NCBI GenBank assembly: GCA_964418835.1
Contig: CAYQNJ010000007.1
Span: forward strand, 1-60,804
From: UBA9076 sp964418835
Lineage (GTDB): Bacteria > Bacillota_I > Bacilli_A > Erysipelotrichales > Erysipelotrichaceae
Direction: 5' to 3'
Length of the DNA: 60,804 nt
The stretch's first letter is position 1. Each line of letters starts with the position of its first letter. This document shows positions 53,012 through 60,804 of the stretch, piece after piece. The notes beneath the pieces were generated by a model. The model was not told the origin of the DNA, did not search any database, and saw only the letters and a program-made list of their open reading frames with translations. The position numbers and the translations under genes were made by a program.

Positions 53012-53398
53012 ATGAAATATAATGATTTAATACCAGAATTAATTGTTAGTGATATAGAAAAATCTAAAGAATTCTATATTGAATTATTGAGATTTAAAAT
53101 AGAATATGAAAGAGAAGAAGATAAATTTGTATTTTTATCTTTAAATGAAATTCAATTGATGTTAGAACAAGGTTCTAATGAAGAACTAAAAGAAATGATT
53201 TATCCATTTGGAAAAGGTGTTAACTTTTCTTTTGGAATGGATAATGTTGAAGAAGTATATAAGAATTTTAAAGAAATAAATTACCCAATAAAAAGTGAAT
53301 TAAAGACAATGTCTTTTAGAGTAGATGATTCAAAAGTAACTCAAAAAGAGTTTTCTATATATGATCCTGATGGATATTTTATAAGGATAACAACATAA
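53012..53398 (+). CDS. VOC (glyoxalase/bleomycin resistance) family protein
   Basis: The 128-residue single VOC protein begins with LIPELIVSDIEKSKEFYIEL, has FVFLSLNEIQLMLEQGS and ends FSIYDPDGYFIRI, a typical metal or ligand strand. The family includes bleomycin-binding proteins and glyoxalases; the substrate cannot be inferred. AAGGAG precedes the ATG. It is a single gene after the gyrA terminator. Confidence 0.85.
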   Translation: MKYNDLIPELIVSDIEKSKEFYIELLRFKIEYEREEDKFVFLSLNEIQLMLEQGSNEELKEMIYPFGKGVNFSFGMDNVEEVYKNFKEINYPIKSELKTMSFRVDDSKVTQKEFSIYDPDGYFIRITT

Positions 53399-53425
53399 TT
53401 ACTTATTATACATACTGTTTATATA

Positions 53426-53489
53426 TTGAAAAATTTACTAAATTGTTCTATTATATTTTTGTGGTTAATTAATTTATTAATTCACAAAA
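53426..53489 (+). promoter_or_regulatory. Promoter and 5' hairpin of the flavin reductase lipoprotein gene
   Basis: TTGAAA (53426-53431), a 17-base spacer and TATTAT (53449-53454). Starting near the predicted start site, TTTTGTG (53457-53463) pairs with CACAAAA (53483-53489) directly before the GGAGG. The hairpin may be an operator or may modulate access to the ribosome binding site. Confidence 0.6.
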
Positions 53490-53500
53490 TGGAGGAAAGT

Positions 53501-55366
53501 ATGAAAAAATTTATTACAATCTTACTTTCAGTAATGATGCTATTAACATTAAGCGCATGTAATACTGGAAGTACTGAAACTTCAGGTACAGGTTATCCTG
53601 AAGGTGTGTACACTGGTGTTGCTAAGGGGAGAAATGGGGACATTACTGTAGAAGTAACTCTATCAACTGACAAGATTGAAGATATCAAAATTGTTAGCCA
53701 TGATGAAACTGCTGGGATTGCCGAACCAGCATTTGAAAAGGTTCCTGGTGAGATAGTTGAAAATCAAAGTTTAAAAGTAGATATAGCAAGTGGTGCAACT
53801 ATAACTAGTGACGCTGTTATTGAAGCAGTTAAAGATGCATTAAAAAATGCAGGAGTAGATCCTGAATTATTAATGAAAGACATCGAAAAAACTGAAAAAG
53901 AAGAACAAATTTTAGATGCAGATGTTGTTGTAGTAGGTGCTGGTGGAGCTGGAATGGTTGCCGCTATATCTGCAGCTGATTTAGGTAAAAGTGTTATTGT
54001 TATTGAAAAGAAATCTATTTCTGGAGGAAATACCACTTTATCTACAGGTGGTATGAACGCAGCTAAAACTACTTATCAAGACGCAAATACATTTGAAGAA
54101 GATAAAGGAGTAGAAAATACACTTGAAAAAGCTAAATCAGATTATCCTGATTTAAAAGAACTAACTGATTTAGTAGAAAAACAATATAACGATTATAAAG
54201 CTAAACCTGAAGGTTATTTTGATTCACCTGAATTATTTATGTTAGATACTTTAGTAGGTGGAAAAAATTTAAATGATCATGAACTTGTAAAAACATTAGT
54301 TGATAATAGTGCTGATTCAATTGAATGGTTAAAAGAAAACAACATGATTTTAGATCAAGTAGGTTCATTTGGCGGTGCAAGTGTTAAGAGAATTCATAAA
54401 CCAGTAAATGATGAAGGTAAAACAATCGCAGTTGGTAGTTATCTAACACCAATTTTAGAAAAAACTGCGAAGGACAAAGGTGTTACATTTATATTTGATT
54501 CACCTGTAAGTGAAGTGTTAATGAAAGATGGTAAAGCTGTTGGTGTAAAAGCTGATGGTTATACTATTAATGCTAAAGCAGTTGTAATAGCTACAGGTGG
54601 TTTTGGAAATAATCTAGATATGGTTGTAAAATACAAACCTGAATTAGAAGGTTTTGCTAGTACAAATACGTCTGGAATTACTGGTGATGGTATTACAATG
54701 GTTGAAGCTATTGGTGGTGCAACAGTAGATATGGAACAAATTCAAATACATCCTACAGCTGAATTTGATACAAAAGCTTTAATTACTGAAGGTTTAAGAG
54801 GAGATGGAGCTATTCTAGTAAATCAAGAAGGTTTAAGATTTACTGATGAAGTAGGCACAAGAGATGCAGTTAGTGCAGCAGAAATTGCTCAAACTGGAAG
54901 TTATGCTTATTTAATAGTTGATCAAGCAATGGTTGATAAATCAGCAGTAATTGCTGGATATATAAAAGCTGGTTACACTAAACAAGGTGAAACTTATGAA
55001 GAATTAGCTAAAGAAATTGGTGCTGATGCTGCAAATCTTACTAAAACTATGGAAACATGGAATGCATCAGTGGAAAAAGGTGAAGATGCTGAATTTGGTA
55101 GAACATCATTTGCAAATCCATTAAATACAGCTCCTTATTATGCTATTAAAGTTAGTCCTGGAGTTCACCATACTATGGGTGGTATTAAGATTAACTCTAA
55201 TACAGAAGTTATTGATACTAATGGTAATGTAATCCCTGGATTATATGCGGCAGGAGAAGTAACTGGTGGAGTACATGGAGCAAACAGACTTGGTGGAAAC
55301 GCAGTTGCTGATATTGTTGTATTTGGTAGAATCGCTGGACAACAAGCATCTGAATACGCAAAATAA
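53501..55366 (+). CDS. Lipoprotein flavin reductase (FMN-bind plus fumarate-reductase-type FAD domain)
   Basis: The 621-residue product is a lipoprotein (LTLSAC, Cys20). An FMN-bind domain (about 35-112) contains SGATIT (97-102), where the last Thr is the usual site of ApbE-attached FMN. The C-terminal FAD domain starts ADVVVVGAGGAGMVAAISA and has SGGNTTLSTGGMNAAKT, HPTAEF, LRGDGAILVNQEG and GGIKINSNTEVID, as in fumarate reductase/urocanate reductase types. It probably passes electrons to an external organic acceptor. No ApbE or electron-donor gene is in view. The start at 53501 has GGAGG; an upstream in-frame ATG at 53426 lies in the promoter. Confidence 0.93.
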   Translation: MKKFITILLSVMMLLTLSACNTGSTETSGTGYPEGVYTGVAKGRNGDITVEVTLSTDKIEDIKIVSHDETAGIAEPAFEKVPGEIVENQSLKVDIASGATITSDAVIEAVKDALKNAGVDPELLMKDIEKTEKEEQILDADVVVVGAGGAGMVAAISAADLGKSVIVIEKKSISGGNTTLSTGGMNAAKTTYQDANTFEEDKGVENTLEKAKSDYPDLKELTDLVEKQYNDYKAKPEGYFDSPELFMLDTLVGGKNLNDHELVKTLVDNSADSIEWLKENNMILDQVGSFGGASVKRIHKPVNDEGKTIAVGSYLTPILEKTAKDKGVTFIFDSPVSEVLMKDGKAVGVKADGYTINAKAVVIATGGFGNNLDMVVKYKPELEGFASTNTSGITGDGITMVEAIGGATVDMEQIQIHPTAEFDTKALITEGLRGDGAILVNQEGLRFTDEVGTRDAVSAAEIAQTGSYAYLIVDQAMVDKSAVIAGYIKAGYTKQGETYEELAKEIGADAANLTKTMETWNASVEKGEDAEFGRTSFANPLNTAPYYAIKVSPGVHHTMGGIKINSNTEVIDTNGNVIPGLYAAGEVTGGVHGANRLGGNAVADIVVFGRIAGQQASEYAK

Positions 55367-55374
55367 AAATTATT

Positions 55375-55408
55375 AAGAAATCTAATATAGATTAGGTTTC
55401 TTTTTTTT
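55375..55408 (+). terminator. Intrinsic terminator after the flavin reductase gene
   Basis: AAGAAA then CTAAT (55375-55386) pairs with ATTAG then TTTCTT (55391-55402), one T-G pair in the stem, followed by a long T run. Confidence 0.88.
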
Positions 55409-55484
55409 ATGTTTATCAATATTATTTAAATTTAAATTATGTATAATTAAGTTAAAGATATATTTATATAATTGAAGGAGAAGT

Positions 55485-56546
55485 ATGATAAAGAAAACGC
55501 CTTTGTACGATGTCCATTTAAAATTAAATGGAAAAATGGTTGAGTATGCTGGGTATTATTTACCTATTCAGTATACAGGAATCATAGAAGAACATAATGC
55601 AGTTAGAAATAAGGTTGGTCTTTTTGATGTGAGTCATATGGGTCAATTTATTATTGAAGGAAAAGATGCTTTAAAGTTTATTAACTTATTAGTTTGTAAT
55701 GATATTACAAACTTACAAGTTAATAGGATTAGATATTCACCTATGTTAAATGATAGGGGTGGAATCATTGATGATTTATTGATATATAAACTTAAAGAAG
55801 AAGAGTATATGTTAGTTGTTAATGCAGCTAATAAAGAAAAGGATTTTGAATGGATAATAGATCATTTGATTGATAATGTAATTGTTTATGATACTAGTGA
55901 TAATATTTGCCAAATCGCAATTCAAGGTCCAAATAGTGAAAAAGTAATGAGAAAGCTTACTAATAACTTACCTGAGAAATATTATTCATTTATTGATGAG
56001 GTTGACATAGAAGGTACTAAGGTATTAATTTCTAGAACAGGCTATACAGGTGAAGATGGATACGAACTTTATTTTGATGCTAATGATGGAGAGAAAATTT
56101 ATAATATATTATTAGATGCAGGTGAAGAGTTTAATATCACTCCTTGTGGTTTAGGCTGTAGAGATACTTTAAGAATTGAAGCTTCTATGCCTTTATATGG
56201 TCATGAAATGAATGAAGAAATTACACCTTTAGATACTGGTTTAGAAAGATTTGTAAAATTTGAAAAAGATTTTATAGGTAAAGATTCATTAAAAGATAAT
56301 AATAAAACTAGAGTAGGTTTAAAAGTTATTGATAGAGGTATTGTAAGAGAAGAATCTGAAGTTTTATTTAATGATAAAAATGTAGGTATTACGACTAGCG
56401 GAACATTTTTACCTTATATAAATGGTGCTTATGCTATGGCTATTATTGATAAAGATAGTAGTGATATAGGTAATGTTGTTGAATGTGTTGTCAGAAATAG
56501 AAAAATAAAGGCAGAGATAATTGCCCTTCCATTTTATAAAAGATAA
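55485..56546 (+). CDS. gcvT: Glycine cleavage system T protein (aminomethyltransferase)
   Basis: Transfers the methylene group from lipoyl-aminomethyl GcvH to tetrahydrofolate, releasing ammonia. The 353-residue product starts KKTPLYDVHLKLNGKMVEYA and has VGLFDVSHMGQF, the folate-site ISRTGYTGEDGYELY and ASMPLYGHEMNEE. GAAGGAG precedes the ATG. It is the first gene of gcvT-gcvH-gcvPA-gcvPB-lplA-lpd. Only 76 bases lie between the previous terminator and this ATG, too few for a tandem glycine riboswitch. Confidence 0.96.
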   Translation: MIKKTPLYDVHLKLNGKMVEYAGYYLPIQYTGIIEEHNAVRNKVGLFDVSHMGQFIIEGKDALKFINLLVCNDITNLQVNRIRYSPMLNDRGGIIDDLLIYKLKEEEYMLVVNAANKEKDFEWIIDHLIDNVIVYDTSDNICQIAIQGPNSEKVMRKLTNNLPEKYYSFIDEVDIEGTKVLISRTGYTGEDGYELYFDANDGEKIYNILLDAGEEFNITPCGLGCRDTLRIEASMPLYGHEMNEEITPLDTGLERFVKFEKDFIGKDSLKDNNKTRVGLKVIDRGIVREESEVLFNDKNVGITTSGTFLPYINGAYAMAIIDKDSSDIGNVVECVVRNRKIKAEIIALPFYKR

Positions 56547-56559
56547 GGAGAATAAAATT

Positions 56560-56925
56560 ATGGATGAATTAAAGAATGTTTTATTTACAAAGACTCATGA
56601 ATGGGTAAAATTTGATGGAGATAGTGCTTTAGTTGGTTTAAGTGATTATGCTCAGTCTCAAATGGGAGATATAGTATTTGTGAATCTAGAAGAACAAGAT
56701 TGTGTAATTGGAGATACTATTGGCGATGCTGAATCAGTTAAATCTGTTAGTGATATCTATTCACCATTAACTGGAACTATTGTTGAAGTTAATCCGGTAA
56801 TAGTTGATGATCCAGGAGCTATTAATAGAGACCCTTATGGAACATGGTTATGTAAATATGAAAATGTTAGTGATAAGGAAGAGTTACTAACTTTAGAAGA
56901 ATACGAAGAATTAATTAAAGAGTAG
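56560..56925 (+). CDS. gcvH: Glycine cleavage system H protein
   Basis: Lipoylated carrier that shuttles intermediates among the P, T and L proteins. The 121-residue product has FTKTHEWVKFDGDSALVGLS and the lipoyl site GDAESVKSVSDIYSP, in which the Lys is modified. ATG 56560 is chosen because AAGGAG is nine bases before it. The frame opens earlier inside gcvT. It is followed 1 base later by gcvPA. Confidence 0.96.
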   Translation: MDELKNVLFTKTHEWVKFDGDSALVGLSDYAQSQMGDIVFVNLEEQDCVIGDTIGDAESVKSVSDIYSPLTGTIVEVNPVIVDDPGAINRDPYGTWLCKYENVSDKEELLTLEEYEELIKE

Positions 56926-56926
56926 T

Positions 56927-58243
56927 ATGTCTTATATTGTTAATAGTGAAAAAGAAATCTTAGAGATGCTTGAAGCTTGTGGAGTTGATGATATTTCCAA
57001 GCTTTTTGAACATCTTCCTAGTGGAGCAAAATATGATGGTTTATTAGATTTAGAAGAAGGTAAGAGTGAAATGGAAGTTTATAATTTCATGAAGAAACTT
57101 TCTAAACATAATATTGTGTATCCTACTATTTTTAGGGGTGCTGGAGCGTACAAACACTACATTCCTAGTGCTGTAAAAAATTTAAGTTCTCTAAGTAATT
57201 TTGTGACTTCTTATACACCATATCAACCTGAAATATCACAAGGTTTATTACAAGGTTTATTTGAATATCAATCTATGATTTGTGATATTACTGGAATGGA
57301 TGTTTCAAATGCGTCTGTATATGATGGATCTACTGCCGCATGTGAAGCTATGAATATGTGTTTGGATAAGAAAAGAAGTAAAGTATTGGTTGCTGGTAGT
57401 GTTAAACCTTCAACTCTTCAAGTTATGAAAACTTATGCATATGCATATGATATAGAAATAGAAGAAATATCTTTAAAAGATGGTTTAGTTGATAAAAATG
57501 ATTTAGAAATGCATTTAGGTGATGATGTTGCTTGTTTTTATGTGGAACAACCTAATTATTATGGTTTATTAGAAGATACTGTTGATTTAGGAAATATTGT
57601 GCATGATAAAGGAGCTAAGTATATTATTGGTTGTAATCCTGTTAGTTTAGGTTTAATTAATACTCCTAAAGAAGCTAATGCTGATATTGCTGTTGGTGAA
57701 GGTCAAAGTTTAGGGTTACCTTTAAGTTTTGGTGGACCTTATTTTGGTTTTATGGCTAGTACTAAAGAGTTAATGAGAAGACTTCCTGGTAGAATTGTTG
57801 GTCAAACTACAGATAGTAAAGGTCAAAGAGGATTTGTATTAACTCTACAAGCTAGAGAACAACATATTCGTAGAGAAAAAGCTTCTAGTAGTATTTGTAG
57901 TAATCAATCTTTATGTGCACTAAGAAGTGCTATGTATATGTCTTATATTGGACCTAATGGTTTAAAAGAAATATCTAAGAGATGTTTTGATTTAGCTCAT
58001 TATGCGTTTAATGAAATAATTAAATTGGATGGATTTAGTGCTAAGTATGATGTAGAATTTTTCCATGAATTTGTAATAAAGACTCAAGTGCATGTTGATG
58101 TTGTAAATAGTTATTTAGACAAGAATAATATATTGGGTGGTTTAGGTATTAGTGATTATGAAATGTTGTTTTGTGTTACAGAGGCTAATACTGTAGATGA
58201 AATAAAACTATTAGTTAAATTATTGAAGGAGGTGTCATTATGA
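56927..58243 (+). CDS. gcvPA: Glycine dehydrogenase (decarboxylating) subunit 1
   Basis: The N-terminal half of the two-subunit P protein, which decarboxylates glycine with PLP. The 438-residue product has YKHYIPSAVKNLSSLSNFVT, TPYQPEISQGLLQGLFEYQS, NASVYDGSTAACEAM and FVLTLQAREQHIRREKASS, all typical of GcvPA. It lacks the PLP Lys, which is on GcvPB, as expected. It overlaps gcvPB by 4 bases. Confidence 0.97.
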   Translation: MSYIVNSEKEILEMLEACGVDDISKLFEHLPSGAKYDGLLDLEEGKSEMEVYNFMKKLSKHNIVYPTIFRGAGAYKHYIPSAVKNLSSLSNFVTSYTPYQPEISQGLLQGLFEYQSMICDITGMDVSNASVYDGSTAACEAMNMCLDKKRSKVLVAGSVKPSTLQVMKTYAYAYDIEIEEISLKDGLVDKNDLEMHLGDDVACFYVEQPNYYGLLEDTVDLGNIVHDKGAKYIIGCNPVSLGLINTPKEANADIAVGEGQSLGLPLSFGGPYFGFMASTKELMRRLPGRIVGQTTDSKGQRGFVLTLQAREQHIRREKASSSICSNQSLCALRSAMYMSYIGPNGLKEISKRCFDLAHYAFNEIIKLDGFSAKYDVEFFHEFVIKTQVHVDVVNSYLDKNNILGGLGISDYEMLFCVTEANTVDEIKLLVKLLKEVSL

Positions 58244-59667
58244 AATTAGTATATGAAACTAGTACAAAAGATCATAAGGCGTTACAACTTCCAAAGTGTG
58301 ATTTAAATTATAAACTTGATGAAAAGTTTAAAAGAAAACTTGATATAGGTTTACCTGAGTTATCTGAAGTTGAAGTTGTTAGACATTACACTGCTTTATC
58401 TAAAGAAACATATAGTGTTGATGATGGATTCTACCCTTTAGGTTCATGTACTATGAAACACAACCCTAAACTCAATGAAGAGGTTGCTGGATTTGAAGGA
58501 TTTAGTGAAATACATCCATTACAAAGTATAGATAGTGTCCAAGGAGCATTAGAAGTTTTAGATTTAGCAAAAAAATATGTTTGTACTATCACTGGTATGG
58601 ATAATGCTAGTTTTCAACCTGCGGCTGGTGCTCAAGGTGAATTTACTAGTTTGATGTTAATTAAGAAGTATCATGAAGAAAGAAATGATTTAAAGCGAAA
58701 GAAGATAATTATTCCTGATAGTGCACATGGTACTAATCCAGCAAGTGCTGCAATGTGTGGTTTTGATGTAGTTACTTTAAAGAGTGAAAATGGAATAGTA
58801 TCTATAGAAGAATTGAAGAAACTTTTAAATGATGAAGTTGCAGGAATTATGCTTACAAATCCCAATACTGTTGGTTTATATGAAACTGATATATTAGAAA
58901 TCACAAAAGCAGTTCATGAGTGCGGTGGATTAGCATATTATGATGGAGCTAATTTAAATGCGATTATGGGAATTTCTAGACCAGGAGAAATGGGGTTTGA
59001 TTGTTTACATTTAAATCTACATAAAACATTTAGTACTCCTCATGGAGGAGGAGGTCCAGGTTCTGGAGCTATATGTTGTAAAAAGAATCTTGAAAAATAC
59101 TTACCTAATCCAATTGTAAAAAATGACAAAGGGTTTTATACATTTGAAAATTTAGAATCTTCTATTGGTAAGGTAAAAGACTTTTATGGTAATTTTTCTA
59201 TTGTTGTAAGAGCGTTAACATATATGTTAAGACTTGGTAGTGATGGATTTAGAAAAACTAGTGAAAATGCAGTATTAAATGCAAATTATATTATGAATGG
59301 AATTAAGGATTTATATGATGTAGCTTTTGATGAAGTTTGCATGCATGAATTTGTATTAGATTTATCAAGGTTTAAAAAAGAAACAGGATATTCTGCACTA
59401 GATGTTTCTAAGAGATTAATAGATTATGGAATTCATCCACCTACAATGTATTTTCCTTTAATAGTTCATGAAGCATTAATGATAGAACCTACTGAAACAG
59501 AAAGTAAACAAACATTAGATAAAGTAATAGAAATCTTTAGAAAAGTTCATGAAGAAGCATATAGTAATAGTGTTGATTTACATCAAGCTCCTTTAACTAC
59601 TAAATATGGAAGGATGGATGAATTAACTTCTGCACGTCATCCAATTTTGAAATATGGGGATAAGTAA
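58240..59667 (+). CDS. gcvPB: Glycine dehydrogenase (decarboxylating) subunit 2
   Basis: The catalytic half of the P protein. The 475-residue product has VDDGFYPLGSCTMKHNPKLN, FQPAAGAQGEFTSLMLI, IIPDSAHGTNPASA and the PLP-lysine segment HLNLHKTFSTPHGGGGPGSG. AAGGAGG precedes the start. It overlaps lplA by 14 bases. Confidence 0.97.
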   Translation: MKLVYETSTKDHKALQLPKCDLNYKLDEKFKRKLDIGLPELSEVEVVRHYTALSKETYSVDDGFYPLGSCTMKHNPKLNEEVAGFEGFSEIHPLQSIDSVQGALEVLDLAKKYVCTITGMDNASFQPAAGAQGEFTSLMLIKKYHEERNDLKRKKIIIPDSAHGTNPASAAMCGFDVVTLKSENGIVSIEELKKLLNDEVAGIMLTNPNTVGLYETDILEITKAVHECGGLAYYDGANLNAIMGISRPGEMGFDCLHLNLHKTFSTPHGGGGPGSGAICCKKNLEKYLPNPIVKNDKGFYTFENLESSIGKVKDFYGNFSIVVRALTYMLRLGSDGFRKTSENAVLNANYIMNGIKDLYDVAFDEVCMHEFVLDLSRFKKETGYSALDVSKRLIDYGIHPPTMYFPLIVHEALMIEPTETESKQTLDKVIEIFRKVHEEAYSNSVDLHQAPLTTKYGRMDELTSARHPILKYGDK

Positions 59668-60616
59668 GATTTACTATATAGAAAGTAATAGTGTTGATCC
59701 ATATTACAACTTAGCATTAGAAGAACGACTACTTGAAATATGTAAAGAAGAAGAAATGATATTTTATCTATGGCAAAATGATAAAACTGTAGTTATTGGT
59801 AAGAATCAAAGTGCTTATAAGGAGTGTAATATAGAAGCTATAGAAAAAGATAATGTGAAACTTTCTAGAAGATTATCTGGTGGTGGTGCTGTTTATCATG
59901 ATATGGGTAATTTAAATTTTACCTTTATAGTGCATAAAAAGAACTATGATTTAAATAGACAACTTACTGTTATTAAAGAAGCTTTGAATAAACATGGTGC
60001 ATATGCATACTTTAGTGGAAGAAATGATATTTTAATTGGTGAAAAGAAAATAAGTGGAAATGCATTTTATTTAACAGATGAGATTTGCTATCACCATGGA
60101 ACAATATTAGTTAATAGTGACATTAATAAATTCGGGAAATATTTAATGGTTTCAAAAAGCAAGTTAGAAGCAAATGGAGTTAATTCTATAAAAAGTAGAG
60201 TGGAAAATGTAAGTAAGTTTGTAAAAGACTTAGATATAGAAACTTTAAAGAACGACTTAAAAGAAATGGTTACTAAGGTTTATTGGTTACCTTTAGAGGA
60301 ATTGAGTGTTGATAACGTAAATAGAGATAAATATATTGATAAGAAATGGTTGTTTAGAAAGGAAGTTGAAAGCAATTATAGCCTTTCTAAGAAATTTCCT
60401 TGGGGAGAATTGTATATTAAGTTTATGATTGTGGATAACTTAATAGAAAATGTAAAAGTATTTAGTGATTCTATGGATATAAATATTACTGAACAGATTG
60501 AAAACATACTAAATAATCAAAACTTTAATTTTAGTTTATTAGATAAGTTTGATGAGTTAGAAGAACCATATAGAAGTGACTTGAAGGATTACTTTAAAGA
60601 GGTGTTCAATGGTTGA
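59654..60616 (+). CDS. lplA: Lipoate-protein ligase A
   Basis: Activates scavenged lipoate with ATP and attaches it to the GcvH lysine. The 320-residue product has YYIESNSVDPYYNLALEERL, the signature RRLSGGGAVYHDMGNLNFTF, DILIGEKKISGNAFY and HHGTILVNSDI, plus the C-terminal accessory domain. The ATG at 59654 overlaps gcvPB and lacks a Shine-Dalgarno. Homologues usually start nearer the YYIES stretch, so the true start may be a few codons later. It overlaps lpd by 8 bases. Confidence 0.95.
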   Translation: MGISKIYYIESNSVDPYYNLALEERLLEICKEEEMIFYLWQNDKTVVIGKNQSAYKECNIEAIEKDNVKLSRRLSGGGAVYHDMGNLNFTFIVHKKNYDLNRQLTVIKEALNKHGAYAYFSGRNDILIGEKKISGNAFYLTDEICYHHGTILVNSDINKFGKYLMVSKSKLEANGVNSIKSRVENVSKFVKDLDIETLKNDLKEMVTKVYWLPLEELSVDNVNRDKYIDKKWLFRKEVESNYSLSKKFPWGELYIKFMIVDNLIENVKVFSDSMDINITEQIENILNNQNFNFSLLDKFDELEEPYRSDLKDYFKEVFNG

Positions 60617-60804
60617 TTTAGTTATTATTGGATCTGGTCCAGCAGGTTATATTAGTGCATTAAAAGCGGCTCAATTAGGAAAAGATGTAGTATTAATTGA
60701 AAAAGACTTATTAGGTGGAACATGTTTGAATAGGGGTTGTATTCCTACTAAGTCTTTATTACATACTACTAAAGCATATTATGATTTGTTTAAATTACAT
60801 AATA
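60609..60804 (+). CDS. lpd: Dihydrolipoamide dehydrogenase, partial
   Basis: The L protein of glycine cleavage, reoxidising dihydrolipoyl GcvH with NAD. The 65 visible residues start MVDLVIIGSGPAGYISALKA and include the redox-active disulfide GGTCLNRGCIPTKSLLH. The window ends here. AGAGGTG lies four bases before the ATG, inside lplA. Confidence 0.95.
   Translation, partial: MVDLVIIGSGPAGYISALKAAQLGKDVVLIEKDLLGGTCLNRGCIPTKSLLHTTKAYYDLFKLHN

Noticed and set aside
53457..53489. Rex operator upstream of the flavin reductase gene
   Set aside because: The arms TTGTG and CACAA are present, but the spacing between them (19 bases) is far longer than in Rex sites.
55409..55484. Glycine riboswitch before gcvT
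   Set aside because: Only 76 AT-rich bases lie between the preceding terminator and gcvT, too short for a tandem glycine aptamer, and no conserved GC-rich core is seen.
1..60804. Mollicute genetic code (TGA as Trp)
   Set aside because: Several well-aligned genes end at TGA (mfd, lplA, yaaA, AraC gene) and Trp codons in conserved motifs are TGG.

Overview
This window is a low-GC (by eye around 30% or below) bacterial chromosome segment that spans the replication origin. Gene content and order (rpmH-rnpA-yidC-jag, dnaA-dnaN-yaaA-recF-gyrB-gyrA, pth-mfd-rqcP-divIC, tmk-holB-ricT-rsmI) fit a Firmicute, perhaps an Erysipelotrichia- or RF39-like lineage. Genus cannot be read from the sequence. TGA is used as a stop (mfd, lplA, yaaA) and Trp is TGG, so this is code 11, not mycoplasma code 4. 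Wall genes (a VanY-type carboxypeptidase, DivIC) argue for a walled cell. The sequence is a scaffold with three 100-N gaps. Two of these (11857-11956 and 20599-20698) are flanked by identical 55-bp copies and look like unmerged contig overlaps. The third (7839-7938) is a real gap that fuses two unrelated genes.

Layout. 1-4.2 kb: mutL (3' part cut off by the window edge), mutS and a YigZ-family gene. 4.2-13.4 kb: a carbohydrate/accessory region. It holds an RpiR regulator divergent from a SemiSWEET, an orphan PTS-EIIB-like protein and a YhhX-type oxidoreductase. Facing these are an esterase, a GPH-type symporter, an amidohydrolase and an AraC regulator, followed by a lipoprotein and an HI0933-type flavoprotein. 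13.5-19.1 kb: small membrane proteins and a four-gene cassette of an XpaC-like membrane protein, an unknown protein, a two-module AAA+ protein and TelA. 19.3-25 kb: a membrane-anchored C69 dipeptidase whose start region contains an 18-bp perfect inverted repeat, an unknown protein, an M20 amidohydrolase and its probable transporter. 25-39.2 kb: PerR-rubrerythrin, then housekeeping operons, almost all on the minus strand.

39.3-53 kb: all genes are on the plus strand. VanY is followed by rpmH-rnpA-yidC-jag, an ABC exporter, a DnaA-box-rich region, dnaA, a second DnaA-box region with a DnaA-trio-like element, dnaN, yaaA, recF, gyrB and gyrA. The rpmH-jag block points towards dnaA, whereas in most described Firmicutes it points away. 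53-60.8 kb: a VOC protein, a lipoprotein flavin reductase, and a complete glycine-cleavage operon (gcvT-gcvH-gcvPA-gcvPB) with its own lipoate ligase and dihydrolipoamide dehydrogenase (cut by the window end).

West of the origin most genes lie on the minus strand and east of it on the plus strand, as expected for co-orientation with forks leaving about 44-46 kb. No CRISPR array, tRNA, rRNA, prophage or transposase was seen. The least explained items are the XpaC/AAA+/TelA cassette with one degenerate AAA+ module, the SemiSWEET/EIIB-like pair, the perfect hairpin over the C69 active-site codon, and the altered origin layout.
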